Shown here: one piece after another, positions 28,101-42,418 of the stretch
Numbering within the stretch: position 1 is the stretch's first letter
How the letters are laid out: each line of letters begins with the position of its first letter
Origin: Cololabis saira
Lineage: Eukaryota; Chordata; Actinopteri; Beloniformes; Belonidae
DNA length: 64,000 nt
Direction: 5' to 3'
Assembly (NCBI RefSeq): GCF_033807715.1
Contig: NC_084607.1
Location: 17,904,941-17,968,940, forward strand
The notes under the pieces: generated by a model
What the model saw: only the letters and a program-made list of their open reading frames with translations
What the model was told of the DNA's origin: nothing
The model's database searches: none
Made by a program: the position numbers and the translations under genes

Positions 28101-30326
28101 ATCGCTCTATTCCCCTCAGGGACTGAGCAAAAGTTAAGCCAAGATGAGAAGTACCATCATGAGCTCACTGGTGGTGCTCTGCCAACTCGTCTGTCCTCCT
28201 CATACGCCAGACCTTTACGAACTCCTCCCTCCCTTCCTTCTTTCTGTCTATTTCATCTTCCAATAAAAACAGGCTGGAAGTTGGACTGGCTTTGAAGAGG
28301 GAGCCACAAGTTTGAATCAAATGAACTCCATGCTGAAGCCAGGTGCTGTAGAAACACAAACTATACAACATTTTTTCCATTGCCTTTTTCCACTAACCAA
28401 GCCAACAACCCCCAACCCCCACCCCCAGTACCACCAAACTTTTCTATTCTCTCTTCACTTCTCCCTTGTTTTCAATGTAAACTTACACTTGATTTATTAT
28501 CTCAACCAGCAAGAACATGCAATTCTAAAGGATTTTCTTTTAAGTCTTCAGAGTGGAAAGTTAACAGGTAAAGAATACCTCAGTCTCAATTATTACACGG
28601 TGATTCACATCTCAAGAGGAGCTCAGCTACAAATGCATGATTTTATAGGTAAAAAATTAATGATTAACTGTGGGACTAGATACACTGAGTGGGAACGTCT
28701 CATTGCTAATACCACTGTCTAGAGTGGCGTGTCTGGTTACTGAGAAAGAGGAAATAGTTAGGCCAATCATTCATACTCTGCTACTGATGAAATTCTACAT
28801 CAGAGTTCCATATAAAACAGATGGTTGATTATCTTGAAATTCCAAATATGAAAATGTTGCGAAGACTAAAGTTACAGCTGTGTTTACTTTAAACAACTGA
28901 CTCAAACAGAGAAGTGGTCTCTAGAAATTACCCATCCAAATAAGGGTTACAGTAAAGCGGATGGGAACAACACATTTTCACAATCACATTTCTTTGGTAG
29001 AGCAAAGTCATCTTCACACGACTGCCGGTAAGACTTCACTAAGAGATTCAGTTATACTGAAAAATGTTTGAAGGCATCATCCCAAAATTGACGTTGACAT
29101 GTAATCCCGAGGGACATTTTGAACAAGCACTAAGGAAAACTGTTTTATTTTGTTGAAAATGTTCCTGTACTTTTAACTGTTCTTTTTTATTTTTTTTATC
29201 TTAATAAAGGGGTTTTCGGGGGCTTTTCTTGTCATGTTTACTGAACTCTTTCAAGTTAAAAACTGATTTAGTTTAAACTGGCCCATTTCAGAATGAATAC
29301 AGGCCTCGTGTCAAAACAAAATACAACAAATATTAAAAAGTATTATAATACACCTCATTCTGCAAATTCCTGTAAAGCCCCGGAATTCCCCCCGGAATTG
29401 ATTCTTACTCTCTTTCTTCTTCTTCTCTTACTTCTCTTTCACACTTTTAAACAAATATTAGAATAAAGCAAAGGCAAGTTGCGCAAAAACAAAAAGATTG
29501 TACATTGTTAAACAAGGAAGACATCCGATGGAAAACCATTTATTTTCTTAAGCTAACCGTCATGCCCCCTATTGCAGCAACGACTGTGGCCTAAATGTAA
29601 CTGGAGATCTGCCCGTGCCCGTGGGTAGCAATGAAGTGCTTTTCTCATGTCCTGCATTTCAGTGTGGCTCGGCTTGTTGGGCCTCGGAGGTGGATTTATT
29701 GTGGAATCTGGTGATCAGCTGAGATACATGCTTTTTAAAAATTATTATTATTGATGTAAAATAACTTTGCAAATGCTCAGCTGTGTATCTTACATTTTTC
29801 AGACAAACAGGTATACAAAGCCGCTTTTTTTCCTTTTTTTTTTTATTGCAGACGTAACCCTCAACTTAACTTCCTGCTGTGGGAAGATGCAGGAAGTACT
29901 CCAATGCCTTGTTTCAATTAGCTTCCAAGCATGTCCAGAAGTCCATTAATTCCTAATTTTCATAATGCCCAACGTAATTGCAAAACTCCTCCTTTTGGTG
30001 CTTTATTTCAAGCAATATTTGTCTCATGTGTGCTGAAAAAGTTAAACTCATGGAGTAAATTTCAGAACACTGTATTAGCATCCAGTGCTAGCGAGCACAG
30101 AACAAATAACGTATTAAATCAACAATCACAGGCTTGGCTGCAGTCCTACAAAAGGCTTAGTTCTCCAAGATGATGCATTTGTTGTCTTCCAGTGACCCCA
30201 GAAAACTCACAACTCAGATTGATATCACACCCAATGTGCCAAGTAAACTTTTTCAAACGCTGTATTTGCAGCTGCTACCTGTTGTTATAATCCATTTGCT
30301 GCATAAGGGATTTAGCACATAGAAAC
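25131..30326. other. Intergenic, nothing recognised
   Basis: An AT-rich patch at 26905-26970 and several poly-T runs are present. No supported gene or bounded element was seen. Confidence 0.5.
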
Positions 30327-30890
30327 TGTCATGGTCTAGGGTTTCTGTTTTCTGGTTTCTTGTTTTTCTTGGGTCTTCTGGTGACTTACTTCCTTTTTTA
30401 TTTTGAAACTCTCCTGATGGACTGCACCTGTCAGTCCTTTTGTGTGTTTGTGTGTGTATTGTTTTGTCTTTCTATTCCTCCCTGCTGGTCCATCGGTCTG
30501 CCATCACTCTGCGTTGCTTATATTTGTTTTTTGGTTCGGTTCTTTTTCATGTAGACTGTGTTGGGTTGTTTTTTTGTTTTTGTTTTGAGGGTTTTGTTGG
30601 TTCTGGATTTGATTGGCTCCCTGTTGCTGGCGGAAGCCTGTTTCTAGCAGGAGGAGAAAACAAGGTCCTATCACACCCACCCTGTCTCTGTGGTCCCTGT
30701 TGATGGTCAGCTCCCTGGAGCTGGCCTCTGCACGCCTCTCTGCACGCTTCTCTGCAGCTGCTGCTCCTCATCCAGCACCAGCCTCAGCTCCAGGCTCTTA
30801 CCTGGTGCTCATCCCCTCTTCACTTGGCTGGTCTGGCGGGCCTGGGCTGGAGGCCATCCTTTGTTCAAGTTCTGCCTAACTTCATGCGGA
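30327..30890. repeat. Possible LTR-like or GC-rich repeat
   Basis: The block opens with TGTCATGGTCTAGGG, similar to the start of the solo LTR at 46840. It becomes GC-rich with repeated ctctgcacgc-type words near 30730-30760. No matching end or target duplication was found. Confidence 0.25.
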
Positions 30891-32999
30891 TGAAATCATT
30901 CAGGACTGTTATCAACAGTAAAATTCAATCAGTGAGTCGCAGTCATGGTGTATTCTGAAGATGGGGTAGGAGACGATTCTCTGACTTTGAGTTTCAGTTT
31001 CAACTTCAGTGGGTGTTGCAGTTGAAACCACTCACTTTAAAATGCAAACTTCCAAGTATAACAGAAAGCACAAGTTTGGTTGGGCTGGGAGTGGCAATAA
31101 CTAATGTCATTATGGGCTGAAAAATGATCTTTGTCCAAGATGACATATGTCTTTTCCACAGAGGAGCAAAGCTAAAAGACCAAGGAGTACACCAACATAA
31201 ACAAGAACAGCTCAGACTGTTTCACATATTTCTGCTCCCAAGTGGAAGTGGCACATTATAATATGTTCTGTAGAGCTGTTGCAGACTCCGTTTCAAGTCC
31301 TAAAGGAACCACACTGTCAGTCACAGCTAAACTAAATCAGAGAAGTAACACCTCATTGTATTGTTGATGGCTACAGACATGCTACAAGAAAACCTCCACA
31401 TGATTCCCTTTTTTCTGTCAGGCCTTAAGAAACAGCTTGACATGTCAGCTGCTCATCCTTAGGGGTCTCAGCATTCCTCTGCATCCTGCTATGTACAACT
31501 TTAAAAATCCATCTCGCCAAGTGTTACAAATAATTAAGCTTTTCCAGTGCAGTTCAGACTGCCACACCAACCCATCTGGATCTGATGAGCCAATGACTCT
31601 TATTGGCACTTTTGGAGTAAGATGGAAGGTACAAGTAGTAAAAAGATTTTTTTTTAAATCATAAATTTGATTGCGTTATTGAATTAACTTGCTTATCTTC
31701 ATTTTTCATTATGCATTTCCTGATGTAGAAGTCAAAGCTCTTTGACTTTGAAAAGCTGGAAATAAAGTTGTTTGCAGCTATTCTTTCATTCCAGTTTAAT
31801 ATAACTATATTTGTGTGTCTGTTGTTTAGCTACATGACCATTATTATTAAACTGACACATATACACCAGAGAGTGTACTCTCAAAAGGACGGTCTTGCTC
31901 TCAGCTTTGTATACTGTCACTTGTATCTAGAATGACTGAGACTGATGTGCAGACGTTTGGGATTTGTCACCTCATTTATTTATGGTCTGTCAAATGATAT
32001 CAGTCAGATTTCGAGGTCTCTGTGCACATGTGCTCTGATATCCATTGCATTACTGAAACCCCTCTGCCCTTTTGGCATATCGAATCCCACTCTAACTCAG
32101 CACTCAGCACATAACTTGCATTGCTGAAATGACAAAAAGGAGACTCAGATTCAGTAACTTCTCACCTGGGTGATGGTAAATGAGACAACACTAAAAATGT
32201 AGTTCAGAACAGCAGCGTACTCCAAATCAGTGGCCTATTAAAAAAAGTCTAACTCTATAAGTTGTCAATTGTAAGAAAACCCCTGGTGAATGTGTTTTCT
32301 CAGTGTTTATTATTCCCATTGCATTATACGGCATTATAGTTTACTCTGGAAATGTTTGTTACTAAAAGGACTTCATTCTGCAATAGTTGTCTTTTAAACG
32401 GTCATATTTTCTTTTTTTGTTAAAAAAGTATGTTTCTCTGCCTTTTTTTTCCATTGTGTCTCATTTAAAGAACTTGAAATAGTTCTAGTACTTCTACTGT
32501 TTTTTTTCTACTTATGTAGACATCTGTGTATCTGCTTGAGTAAAGATTGTTGGAACTTCTGCAACTTCTGCTTCCAAATAATTAAATTTTGTGACTCATA
32601 GGCAGCCCATCACAGACCAGCTGCCTTAAAAGTGTGAATGTTTTATGTCATTTGTTGCAGCAGAATTCAGCAGAAAGGGGTTGGTATTGGTTAACAGCTC
32701 ACCACTCTGTCATGTGTACTATACTCTGTATCTTTCAGATTATGGCGATAGGGGCCATTTTTGATAAGATAGAGACCTTCCTGGATGTTTTCCCTGAATC
32801 TTTTCAGACATTGCAGATGAGATAACTGTGAAAGAATTTTCGACAGTTGTCATTTTCTGGGAAGCTTCTCTGTTGTTCCAAAACTATTCCACTTGTTAAT
32901 AAATGAAGTCCTAGAGGTTTAAAGGTTATGTAAGCCTCCCTCTTTCATTCCTGTTTGTGTGCGTATGTTAAAACATTACGAAAACAACGACTTTTTAAC
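30891..32999. other. Intergenic, nothing recognised
   Basis: No supported gene, RNA or bounded repeat was seen. Confidence 0.5.
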
Positions 33000-33039
33000 T
33001 GGACCACAATTTATTTAACAGAAATGAAGCAAAAAAAAA

Positions 33040-33640
33040 AGGAATTGAATAGCTTGTAGACCCATCTTTACCAGAAACTTGACGTAGTCCTTTCCTGTAT
33101 GATTTCATCAGTCACCGTTTTGTTTCTGTTCATTTGGGTTTTTGATCGTTAGCATACGCACAGCTCGGTAAAGCAATTGAGTTGAGGTCTGGACTTTGAC
33201 AAGGAGATTCCAAAACCTTGTTTTTTTATATTTTCCAGCCATCCTGATGTAGATTTACTAGTGTACACTGGATCATTGTTCTGCTGGATCACCCATTTTT
33301 GACCAAGCTTTCCACTGTCTGATAGATGACCTCACATTTGCCTCTAAAATTCTATCTAGAGGAATGTATGGTCAGTTCTGTCACTGCGAGGTAGCCAGGT
33401 CAATGTGTCAAACCATCAGCCTCCCACTGCCATGCTTGATAATGGGTATGTAGTGTTTCTGCAGAAATCCTGGGTTGCAACAACTCATCAGTCCAATGTG
33501 GTGCTACCATGTTCATCTTAGACAAAAAAGGCTTTCTTCTGGCAACCGTTCTAAAAAACATATTTGTTTTTCTAATTGTGCTGTCACAGACTTTGACATT
33601 TAGTGAGACTTGCAAAATCTGACATGCAGTTGTGTCTTTT
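33040..33640 (-). pseudogene. Tc1/mariner-type transposase pseudogene
   Basis: Read on the minus strand, a decayed Tc1 transposase runs in order: VKVCDSTIRKT, VARRKPFLSKMN, WTDE, then in other frames IPIIKHGSGRLMVW, LEANVRSSIRQWKAWSKMGD, and near the C-terminus text equivalent to the DPxHTSKST and SRPQLNCF regions. Stops, frameshifts and an internal deletion before WTDE make it inactive. Terminal inverted repeats were not located. Confidence 0.72.
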
Positions 33641-36600
33641 TCTTCATGTTTTAATTTTAGAAAATCTTGTTAAATTCAGGACTCTAGTTACTAGTTACAC
33701 TGGGAGTAGAGGGCTGCAATTTTTCTAGCACTCAGGGGGCAATTATGGGGTTCAAGGCTTTGATCAGGAGCCCACAGTAGTTCATCTCTATTGGTAAGAT
33801 AGGAACTTGAACCTGGGTCCACAAGGCTAAAACTCCCTTTCTTGTTTTTTTTTTCTTCTATTGTTTATCTGAGGTTGCAGTCTAACACAAGACTTACTAA
33901 AACCCACTGCAATCAGGCTGCCATCTGCCTTGCAGACTGGTAAATTTGACTGCAGCTTCACATTTACAGTCCTCAACTAATAAAGTATCGGTTTACTTTG
34001 CTGTTGCAGTGCACACAATCATTAAATACTTAGATTTAGACTATTTTTTTGTTGGATTTTCATTAAGGATCTGACTATATTTAGCACTGAGTACACAAAA
34101 AACTTGGATCAATCAACAATGGCTTACATATTTGCTTGTAATACTTTATGGGATTTTCTTTCCCCAAAGTAAAACTGCAGTGAAGTGGTTCCCACATAAC
34201 GTTGGAGTCAATGAATAAAATATAAAAAGTATCAAGTCAAAGCACAAATATTTACAAGATGTTGCTTATACTCAGGTTATACTAATATACTTGTTGTTGA
34301 GGTTTAAACTTTGCAAACCCTGCAGCATCCAAGTATCATATCAGTCAGCCAAAATAACAAACATTGGGACATTCTGAAAGCATGACCACTCATTCTTCTT
34401 GGGAACAGCATTGTAGCAGTTCCTTGTAATGTGGGTTCAAAAAATACAGGATTAGCAATTCTTCTCTTGCTTGAAAAGCTGAATTACATAATCAAAGCCT
34501 CCATAACCATAACCTTTGAAACTGAAAATTTGCCTCCTCATCATGAAATGAAATTCAATTGAATTTCGGAAGAATACAGACAGCACATGATAAAACATGC
34601 GCACTTCCCTTCTGCATAATGTAGTAAAAGTTTGTTCTTATCTTCATTCAAATTGGTGCAGTGAGACTTTGAACGATACACTACAGCTTTACGGTAACAT
34701 TTCATTGGCACAGATATCATTTCCCGTCAGTAGATAAAAAACTCAGTTAAATGTCCTGAGGAGTCTCACCATCTGTTCTCCTAAATGTTTACACTCAAGC
34801 ACACCCTTAAGTTTTTATATTTTGGCCAGTTAGGGGAGTTAAATGAACCACTTCTGCCAGTTAAACTGAATTTTCTTGCATTTCTTCTGCTTTGTTATTA
34901 AAGAACACAAAGTAGGCCGCTCTCTTTTGCAGGACAATCACTTTGACATGTGATAGGTGATACTAATGCTTAAACGCTCCTCTTCTGTGAGATTGTGTTG
35001 CAACCCAGACAAAACAAGCTCGACATAAAGATTCAGGGGTGCAGTTTAATGGGAATTTATTTCTATTTTGAGCTCTGAGAGGGTAAAAGAAAAATATATC
35101 AATGTGAAAGGGAGAGAGAGGGGAAGAGAAAGAGGGAGGATGTGTCTGTCAGCGAGTTGATTAAAAATGGAAGTGTCTCTCCTCGGCCTCCTTGCTGTCA
35201 TTTGATCCACTCTTGCAGCCATGTGCACACACTACATCATTACCTCAGACCGGAGGAGCTTGGGTTTCTCCAGAGTGGACACGAGGCAAGACAAATGGAG
35301 TCTGGAGCGTTCATTGTGCAGCTCTTTTGCTCTCCAGGGTTATTCAAAACAATCTTAACACAATCATTGAAGCTGATTGTGGAGATTGCTGGCTGGACGT
35401 TCATTGAGAACAAATTAAAAACAGTTGTAGTTACCTTGTTTCAACCACGTGATCTTTTTGTCTAATTGCATTGCTGCATATTCTGAAAATCAAATTGTAA
35501 CTTAAAAATGCTCGACAAAGTTATTCCTGTTATAGCATGTCCTGTTATTGTGTTTGTATTATAATGAAGAAGGAATTACAAGCTGATTTATAAAGACTGT
35601 ATTCCCAGATGGTACAGTATTTTCAGATAAAGGTGCCTATAGATTCATTGCCATATACAGAAGAAATAAATGAAATCCCAATGCTACATGCTGGTAGGAC
35701 CTGAGTCAAGCAAGTCTCTGCAAGTGTCTTCTGTGTTGCAGTCAAGAAAAACTAAAGGTTTTGTCCTTTTTTTACAATCAATAAACATCAAAAACTTATC
35801 TTAGATTTGCTATAATGTAGGAGTTATGCCAAACCATAGAATAAGATAAACGTTTCTAACCTTGCCATTGCTGTATTACACTTTTTATGCACAGGAAATT
35901 AAGCCTTGAATGAAATCATAAATGGACAATTGATTTTGGGATTTCGTGTCTGCTGAACCACACATCAGCCTCTCCGGGCTACATGTAATGATGACTCACA
36001 TCTTTACTGTTGAAAAAGTACACAAGGCTTTATCTGTTCAAGCTGGAGCTTCACACCCCTCCCTTTCCAAATACAGACAAGCATTTAGACATGTATGTGC
36101 ATGATGGTATTTGTGCCCGCTTGACTGGAAGCACTTGCTGGCCTCAGCCATGCAGGCTGCAAAGATGCTGGGCCTTGTCTGACGTGGGTCGTCTATCTGC
36201 GCTGGTCAGGCTTGGAAGTCTCCAAACCTCATCAGGCAGGCTGAATGTGGTGCCTATTTGACCGGCGAATAACCTGCATGCTATGTCACCTGGCTGCCAT
36301 GGCAACAGTGTGATCATTCTTTCCTGTAAAGAGATACTCAGCGTTAGAAGGAGCCACAGCGGGTTTGGCTTGGATGACAATTATTTTTTCATTCGCTTTT
36401 GTTCAACCTGCGTTTTCTTCTCTGTTTCCTCATATAGGCACATTATTTTCTCTTTTATGCCTCCGTCTTTCTTCATCTTAATTTTGGTTCAGCAAACTAA
36501 TTCCACGAGTATCACCTGATCCCGCTGCTCTGACAGCAGGGACTCTTTGTTCACTGTTGACCTGGTGGTTATATATGACATCTTTTTCCCAATTCTGGAT

Positions 36601-37244
36601 GTCAGCCCACTTCGATATTCTGACCTTTATGGCTCAGTAGGGTTTTTTCTTTCTTTTTTAAATACTGAATTAAAACAGATACTGTCATTCTGAGGAAGTT
36701 GTTAATTCACTTCCTTATCGTAAAAGACAGAGCTACCTCATTGTGGTACGTTATCACTTATAGGCAGCATGAAGTAATAGTTTGTATAACCAGCCAAATA
36801 AACACCAAAGGAACTGATAACAGCAATGACTTCTTAGAAACTAGAAGTACTTCTTAATAATGAAGAACCTAATGTAAACATATCCAACCATATTACTGTA
36901 GATCCCACAGAAGATTGTTTTCAAGTGGGAGCCTGCGCACACATGGCACCGTTTGGATAAGCAAACTTTGTCTGCAAACTTTGTCTCCTGAGATAAAATC
37001 CTGTCTAGAAACATTAGCAACAGTATCCCTGAACTCGTATGCAGAGCCGATGCTGACTCCAGGGAACCCTTTTTACCCCTGCTTTCCTCAGGTTCTTTTT
37101 TTTTTGGTGCATGTGATACAAAAAAATAGTAATAAAAATTAAATAAGATATTTTAATAAAGCAAGATTGTTTTCTTATTGTCTCTGGTTGTTTCATGTGT
37201 TTTGTAGTTCCTTGATTTCACAAGCCATGTGGTGTCTGTTGTAG
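33641..37244. other. Intergenic, nothing recognised
   Basis: No supported gene, RNA or bounded repeat was seen. Confidence 0.5.
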
Positions 37245-37446
37245 TACATACATACATACATACATACATACATACATACATACATACATACATACATACA
37301 TACATACATACATACATACATACATACATACATACATACATACATACATACATACATACATACATACATACATACATACATACATACATACATACATACA
37401 TACATACATACATACATACATACATACATACATACATACATACATA
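37245..37446. repeat. (TACA)n microsatellite
   Basis: About 50 uninterrupted tetranucleotide units run directly into the Tc1-like palindrome. The long MYVC/TYIH frames over it are artefacts. Confidence 0.98.
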
Positions 37447-37524
37447 CAGTACAGACCAAAAGTTTGGACACACTTCCCGATTTGTTTGAATGAGAAGGTG
37501 TGCCCAAACCTTTGGTCTGTACTG
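37447..37524. mobile_element. Minimal Tc1/mariner-like palindromic element
   Basis: CAGTACAGACCAAAAGTTTG and CAAACCTTTGGTCTGTACTG form inverted ends of a 78-bp element flanked by TA on both sides. The end sequence is one that recurs widely in fish genomes. Almost nothing lies between the ends. Confidence 0.75.
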
Positions 37525-37526
37525 TA

Positions 37527-38654
37527 CATATGGATGCAGAATACTGCACAAACAGCCCTTTTTATAAACTTCTTTCCACACTTCTATCCACACCATCACT
37601 TAAGATAAAGGACCTCTTGTATTTAATGTATTTTCACATGCTTAAAATATCAATTTATTTTGATGTAGCTCCATCGTCCCGTGTTTTTTTAGCGAACACG
37701 TGTTCCATTCTCGCTCAAAACTGATTAAATTCACATGGTTTTGGTCCCTAACAGAGTTGCACTCCTTACCATTCAATAATAGGTGTAGGATTGTTTCACC
37801 ACTTAAATGTGCCTTTAACTCTGCAGTGTTAAACATAAGTCACCAAAGGCCAAACAAGTAAGCGCAACTAAGGTGTTGAAGTTCTAGTTGTGGTGTTCTG
37901 CCTTGCTGAGAAACAGTGTTAATGATGAAAGTGTTTTTTGTTTTTTTCTTTCAAAATGTTCATTCTTCAGAATATTGTTTAAGAGGAAGATTAAATGAAT
38001 TAGAGAAAAGTCATGCACATGATGGGAAGGTTTTACATATGAAGGTTAATGACAGGAAATGTTTCATACAAGAACCTTGATGAAATGTGCAGCGGAGTGG
38101 AATGAGGCATTTCCCTGAGCTTCATCTGAATTACTGGAATAAATGGACATTTGAATGGCACCAGTATCATTTGACATCCAAATAAGGTTATCAATCTGAT
38201 TTCCAGGAAGCCCACATCAGGAAGAGCAGTACCATAAAATAAGTTTAGCAAATACAAAGACTTCCTTTCCCTGACATTCACCAATAACTGCAAAATGAAA
38301 CTTCTTATTTCAACTAAAACAGAACATTTCACCTGCCTTTTTTTTCATAAGAGGTAAGTGGTTTAGTAATGTTGTAAGCCTTTAGTTTATGGGAAGCTCA
38401 GGGTTTCTGCTTAACTGAAATGCAAAGAAGAAAGCATTTGTACGACGCACTCTTCCAGGAAGCAGGGAGAGGGCCTCTTGACAAAACTCACCTGAGTCAG
38501 ATTAACATAAAAAGGAGGTTTTCACCTTTGAAGTCCAAAGCCTCAAACGTTTCACTATCACTTCCCACAATTTGCCGTGCGAACATCATTTTATCTCGCT
38601 GTATCTCTATTGCTGTTTCCTTTGTGTTGCCTGCAGTGTTCTCAGCTTCCCCCA

Positions 38655-38655
<1 letters not shown>
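37527..38655. other. Intergenic, nothing recognised
   Basis: No supported gene, RNA or bounded repeat was seen. Confidence 0.5.

Positions 38656-38740
<85 letters not shown>
38656..38740. repeat. (CA)n microsatellite
   Basis: About 42 uninterrupted CA units. Confidence 0.98.
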
Positions 38741-38743
<3 letters not shown>

Positions 38744-41583
38744 TACACACTCCGATGAAGATGAAGAGCTACATCAAAAACCTCTGCTATCAATTTTTTT
38801 TTTTTATTAAGATTCTCAGCTTAGTCTGAAACACCCTTACTTTACAATCGTGTTTACACTCCAGCATTCTTGTATGAATCATGCATAGGTGTCATCTTAC
38901 GTGTGAAAAAAATCATCAAAATATCTCAAAGAAAGATCATCATGGCAGGAACAGTCTTCATACAAAGTTTCCATATAAGTTATTAATGTATTTTCAGTCC
39001 ATGTCATCGTATATGGCTCTTTATTTAGTGATTTGATCATTCATGGAAACAAGCTATTTATTCACAAATCCAAAATTAGTCAAATTCTCTCTGCGGGGGC
39101 TTCTTACAACCTGAGTTTCTGTAACATACCACACACATACCACTCCCGACCACCTCAATGAATTTTTCACAATCTTACAAGAACTGTGATTACTCAAGTT
39201 AAATTGCACACCTCAAAACTTCACAGTGGAATCATTTAGTCATGACTGGATACTGGTTGTGTCTTTATCTTTGTGGTAAAAGACAACGTTTAGAGGAAAC
39301 TTGTCAGGCAGGGGGTGGGTCTGGGGTCATTACCACAGCTGAGACACGGGGGTCCCAGTGGCATCATTTCCTATCACTGCTGTGTAGTAATAGATCTTAC
39401 ACACCAATGAAACAGAGATTGAGACATGAGTTTTTCCGTTTCAGAACCAGCTTCACAGAAAGGACCACGTTTAGAGAAATTCATCTGCATTAAAAGAAAA
39501 GGATTCAAAGTCTGCTAGGGCTTTCACAAACAGATTCCAGATGGATGATTCACATGTTGGCTGGATCCATCAGATTTGTCCTTCTCTAGGGTTGAGACAC
39601 ACGCACATATCTCAGCCTAATACATACACAAAGCAAAGGTAAAGCCAGTAATTCAGGCTGTCTACGGTATACAGTGAAAGCTAGGGAGTTATGGGAAGTG
39701 GGTGTGATGCTTTTGAACAGACGTAACCTTCTTCTTTTTCTTGACACTTCAAATCAGAAAATGTGTCAGTCACCTGTGTGAGATTTCAGAGTAAAGCAAA
39801 ACTGCAATGGTTCAGAAGTGATCGCAGAGGAGGGGGCAGATGGAGGGGGCTGTCACAGCCACGCACAGTTGGCGTTAGTTTTGAGAATTTCAAAAGGGAA
39901 CCGGGGGCAGGTTAGGAGGAGTGAGATCGTTTTACATAAAATGCAGTCGTATTTGCTCAAGTCACGCAAGTTGTGACCAACATCTGAAGGGTTTCCTGAT
40001 CTGCAACAGAATGACTCACACTTCTCAGAGGCTGCAATCAGTTCCTTGAATTGTTACTAAGAGAGAAACACACCCCTCCCCTCCCTGTAGTCCCCTCCCT
40101 CCTCTCCTCCCATCCTTCTGTCTGTGCTAGTCATCTTCTCATTCATATGTCGGCTCGCCTCATTCATCAGATGAGCTGTTCATCATTCTAATGGAGCCAC
40201 TTCCTCGTCATCTCATCCATAAGTTATATATGTGTGCACTTTTTAGAACTTGTATTACTTTTGTCTTTTGTACTTATTTACAAAAGATTAAAGCCAATTT
40301 AATACTCCCTGACACCCTCACCATACTCCTTCATCACACGATCTACATTCTACTTCATCTAGAGGAGATAAAGCCTCCATTTTGGCAAAAGGACACACTT
40401 TATCAGAGTGGAAGTGATAAGCAGAAGGTTCATCATATCACGGTTGTCCATTTCCAGTTAATGACTGCTACCTCAAGGTTGTGTGACCGTTGTAGATTGA
40501 GTATTTTAGGGTTCTTTCATCTTATCAGCTGGAAAAGTTGTCCACTTCCTCTTTGTCAGCATGAAAAACTCTCACAAATTTCTCACAACCCCACACACAC
40601 ACTACCAGACCATAATGTTCTCCCCCAGTAATCAAATACTTCACAGTACAAATACTTCACTCTTGAAGGTGCAGCTCTCAGTGGCCCGTTCATCTTTAAC
40701 AACTGACATGCATCACCGTCACTCGTGCGTTGTTTCATACTTAATATGAAACAGCTATTTCTGCACTTCCTCATAAGTAAATTGAGCAACTGTGTATTTC
40801 TGGTTAAAGGTATTTTGCAAGTGTGTGCTGTACATCTTGGCATCTTTGTTACATGATATATGGCAAATACTGTTTGATGCAATGATTTTTGTTTTTTTTT
40901 CTCCATTTTTTGGCTGATGTTGCAACCATTACATTTTTTTCCCAGCTGTACTTCCCATGCGGAGAGTCATTGTAGACAAAGGGTAGGGCATGATAACCAA
41001 GCATAAAATATTACTTTATAAAGACAGAATATCAAAAAAAATTATTTTACGTACATGAATGAAATGTGTCCAGGCAGGATATGAGTGCATGGCTGATGGG
41101 AATGGTGATTTATCCCAGTTTACAGTTACTAGTGTGTACATAGTGACTCAGCCCGCATGAACAGGCTGTGATAGTCACTCTTATTCATTCAAAGGTTTTA
41201 TGAGGTATCTCGTGGCACTGGTTAAGACCCTTTCAGTGCTAACAATAAGTAATCAGCCCATTTATAGCCACAAATCAATATCGAATGCTGATCACAGTTT
41301 TTAAGTAAGCCACATTCACACTGGTGTTCTTTGTAGGTTGATTTCTGATTAATGTGCGGCAAGAAGTGGTTTTTGTGTGTCCGAGGTGCCAAAAGATAGT
41401 GTACAGTGGCGTACCAATGTCCCACCACCACACGCCGTTCTCTACTCCACCTCTTTCAAAAAAGGTAAAAAGAGGCATTTTATACAAGTCTTCTACATAT
41501 TTCAAGGGAGCTCGATGGCAGGCGGCAAAGAATTTATCCTGCCTCCTTGCACAAGACCCCTATTTTTGTTGTTGTTAAGGCGT
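38741..41583. other. Intergenic, nothing recognised
   Basis: The 146-residue frame at 40191-40631 has no recognised domain and its composition looks like ordinary non-coding sequence. Confidence 0.45.
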
Positions 41584-41706
41584 ATATACACTCACCGGCC
41601 ACTTTACTGGACACCTGGTATGACCTAATAATGTGATGAGTGTATGTATACACTCACCACGTATACTTTATTCAATATGCTGTGTATCAAGCTGGTGAGT
41701 GTACAT
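41584..41706. repeat. Fragment of a common fish DNA-transposon-like repeat
   Basis: The text cactcaccggccactttact, then ggacacctgg, matches the start of a widely dispersed fish repeat. The words tatacactcacc and ggtgagtgta recur in inverted order up to 41706. Confidence 0.45.
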
Positions 41707-42386
41707 TTCACTAGTCACACCTTGTTCAAACACTGTATGTAATTAAGACAAAGAAGCTTTGACTGTAATGTCCTTTAACCATTTTACATGTTTACTTAAG
41801 TTTACTTAATTTAATGTCTGTCAGAGTTGATTGACAGCAGCTGGCAAATATTTTTATGTACCTTATCTGAAAAGATTATATAAAGCAACAAATTGAAGAA
41901 TTATGTGGATGTTTTTTTGTTTATTTGTTTTTTGAGTTGTTGAGTGAGTCTATGGGCGTTTTTAAGGCTGGAATATACTTGCTATTCACAAGGCACATCA
42001 TGGCTGACACCTCCTACTGAAGTTCTGGTATCCGCCAGTGGTGCTAGTGCCGGTCAGGCTTGTTGACCACAAGTGACCGGACGGGGAGGTCAGAAAATGG
42101 CGAAATGTTTTGTTGAGAGTCTGGCTGAACAGGTGTGCGTTTACGATGTGACTTTGCCACTGTATGTGATTAACGTGTGTCAAATTTGTACATATTTGTT
42201 GGTACAGATTGTACTAACTCAGCTTCAGCTAATCACAACAGTAATTTTTGATTTTGCCATTGAATCAACATGTGACATGTCATATTCTGCAGTAAACGCT
42301 GGCACCTCTGCAGCTATTTCAGCGGGAATCGGCTGAAGGAGCTGGTAGCCACTGCTAATGTTGATTAAAATATGGTGGGCATATTC

Positions 42387-42418
42387 ATGGATGGATAGAT
42401 GGATGGATGGATGGATGA
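42387..42418. repeat. (GGAT)n microsatellite
   Basis: A short run of ggatggat units abuts the GC-rich block. Confidence 0.9.

Noticed and set aside
30327..31030. LTR starting TGTCATGGTCTAGGG with GAAAC as target duplication
   Set aside because: The only downstream GAAAC candidate (about 31023) is not preceded by a CA-ending LTR, so no boundary could be supported.
32634..32825. Frame after ctttcag reading MAIGAIFDKIETFLDVF as a possible exon
   Set aside because: There is a single short frame with a stop and no recognisable partner exons. The acceptor-like sequence is common by chance.
37153..37599. 148-residue minus-strand frame with MYVC repeats
   Set aside because: It is a read-through of the TACA microsatellite.
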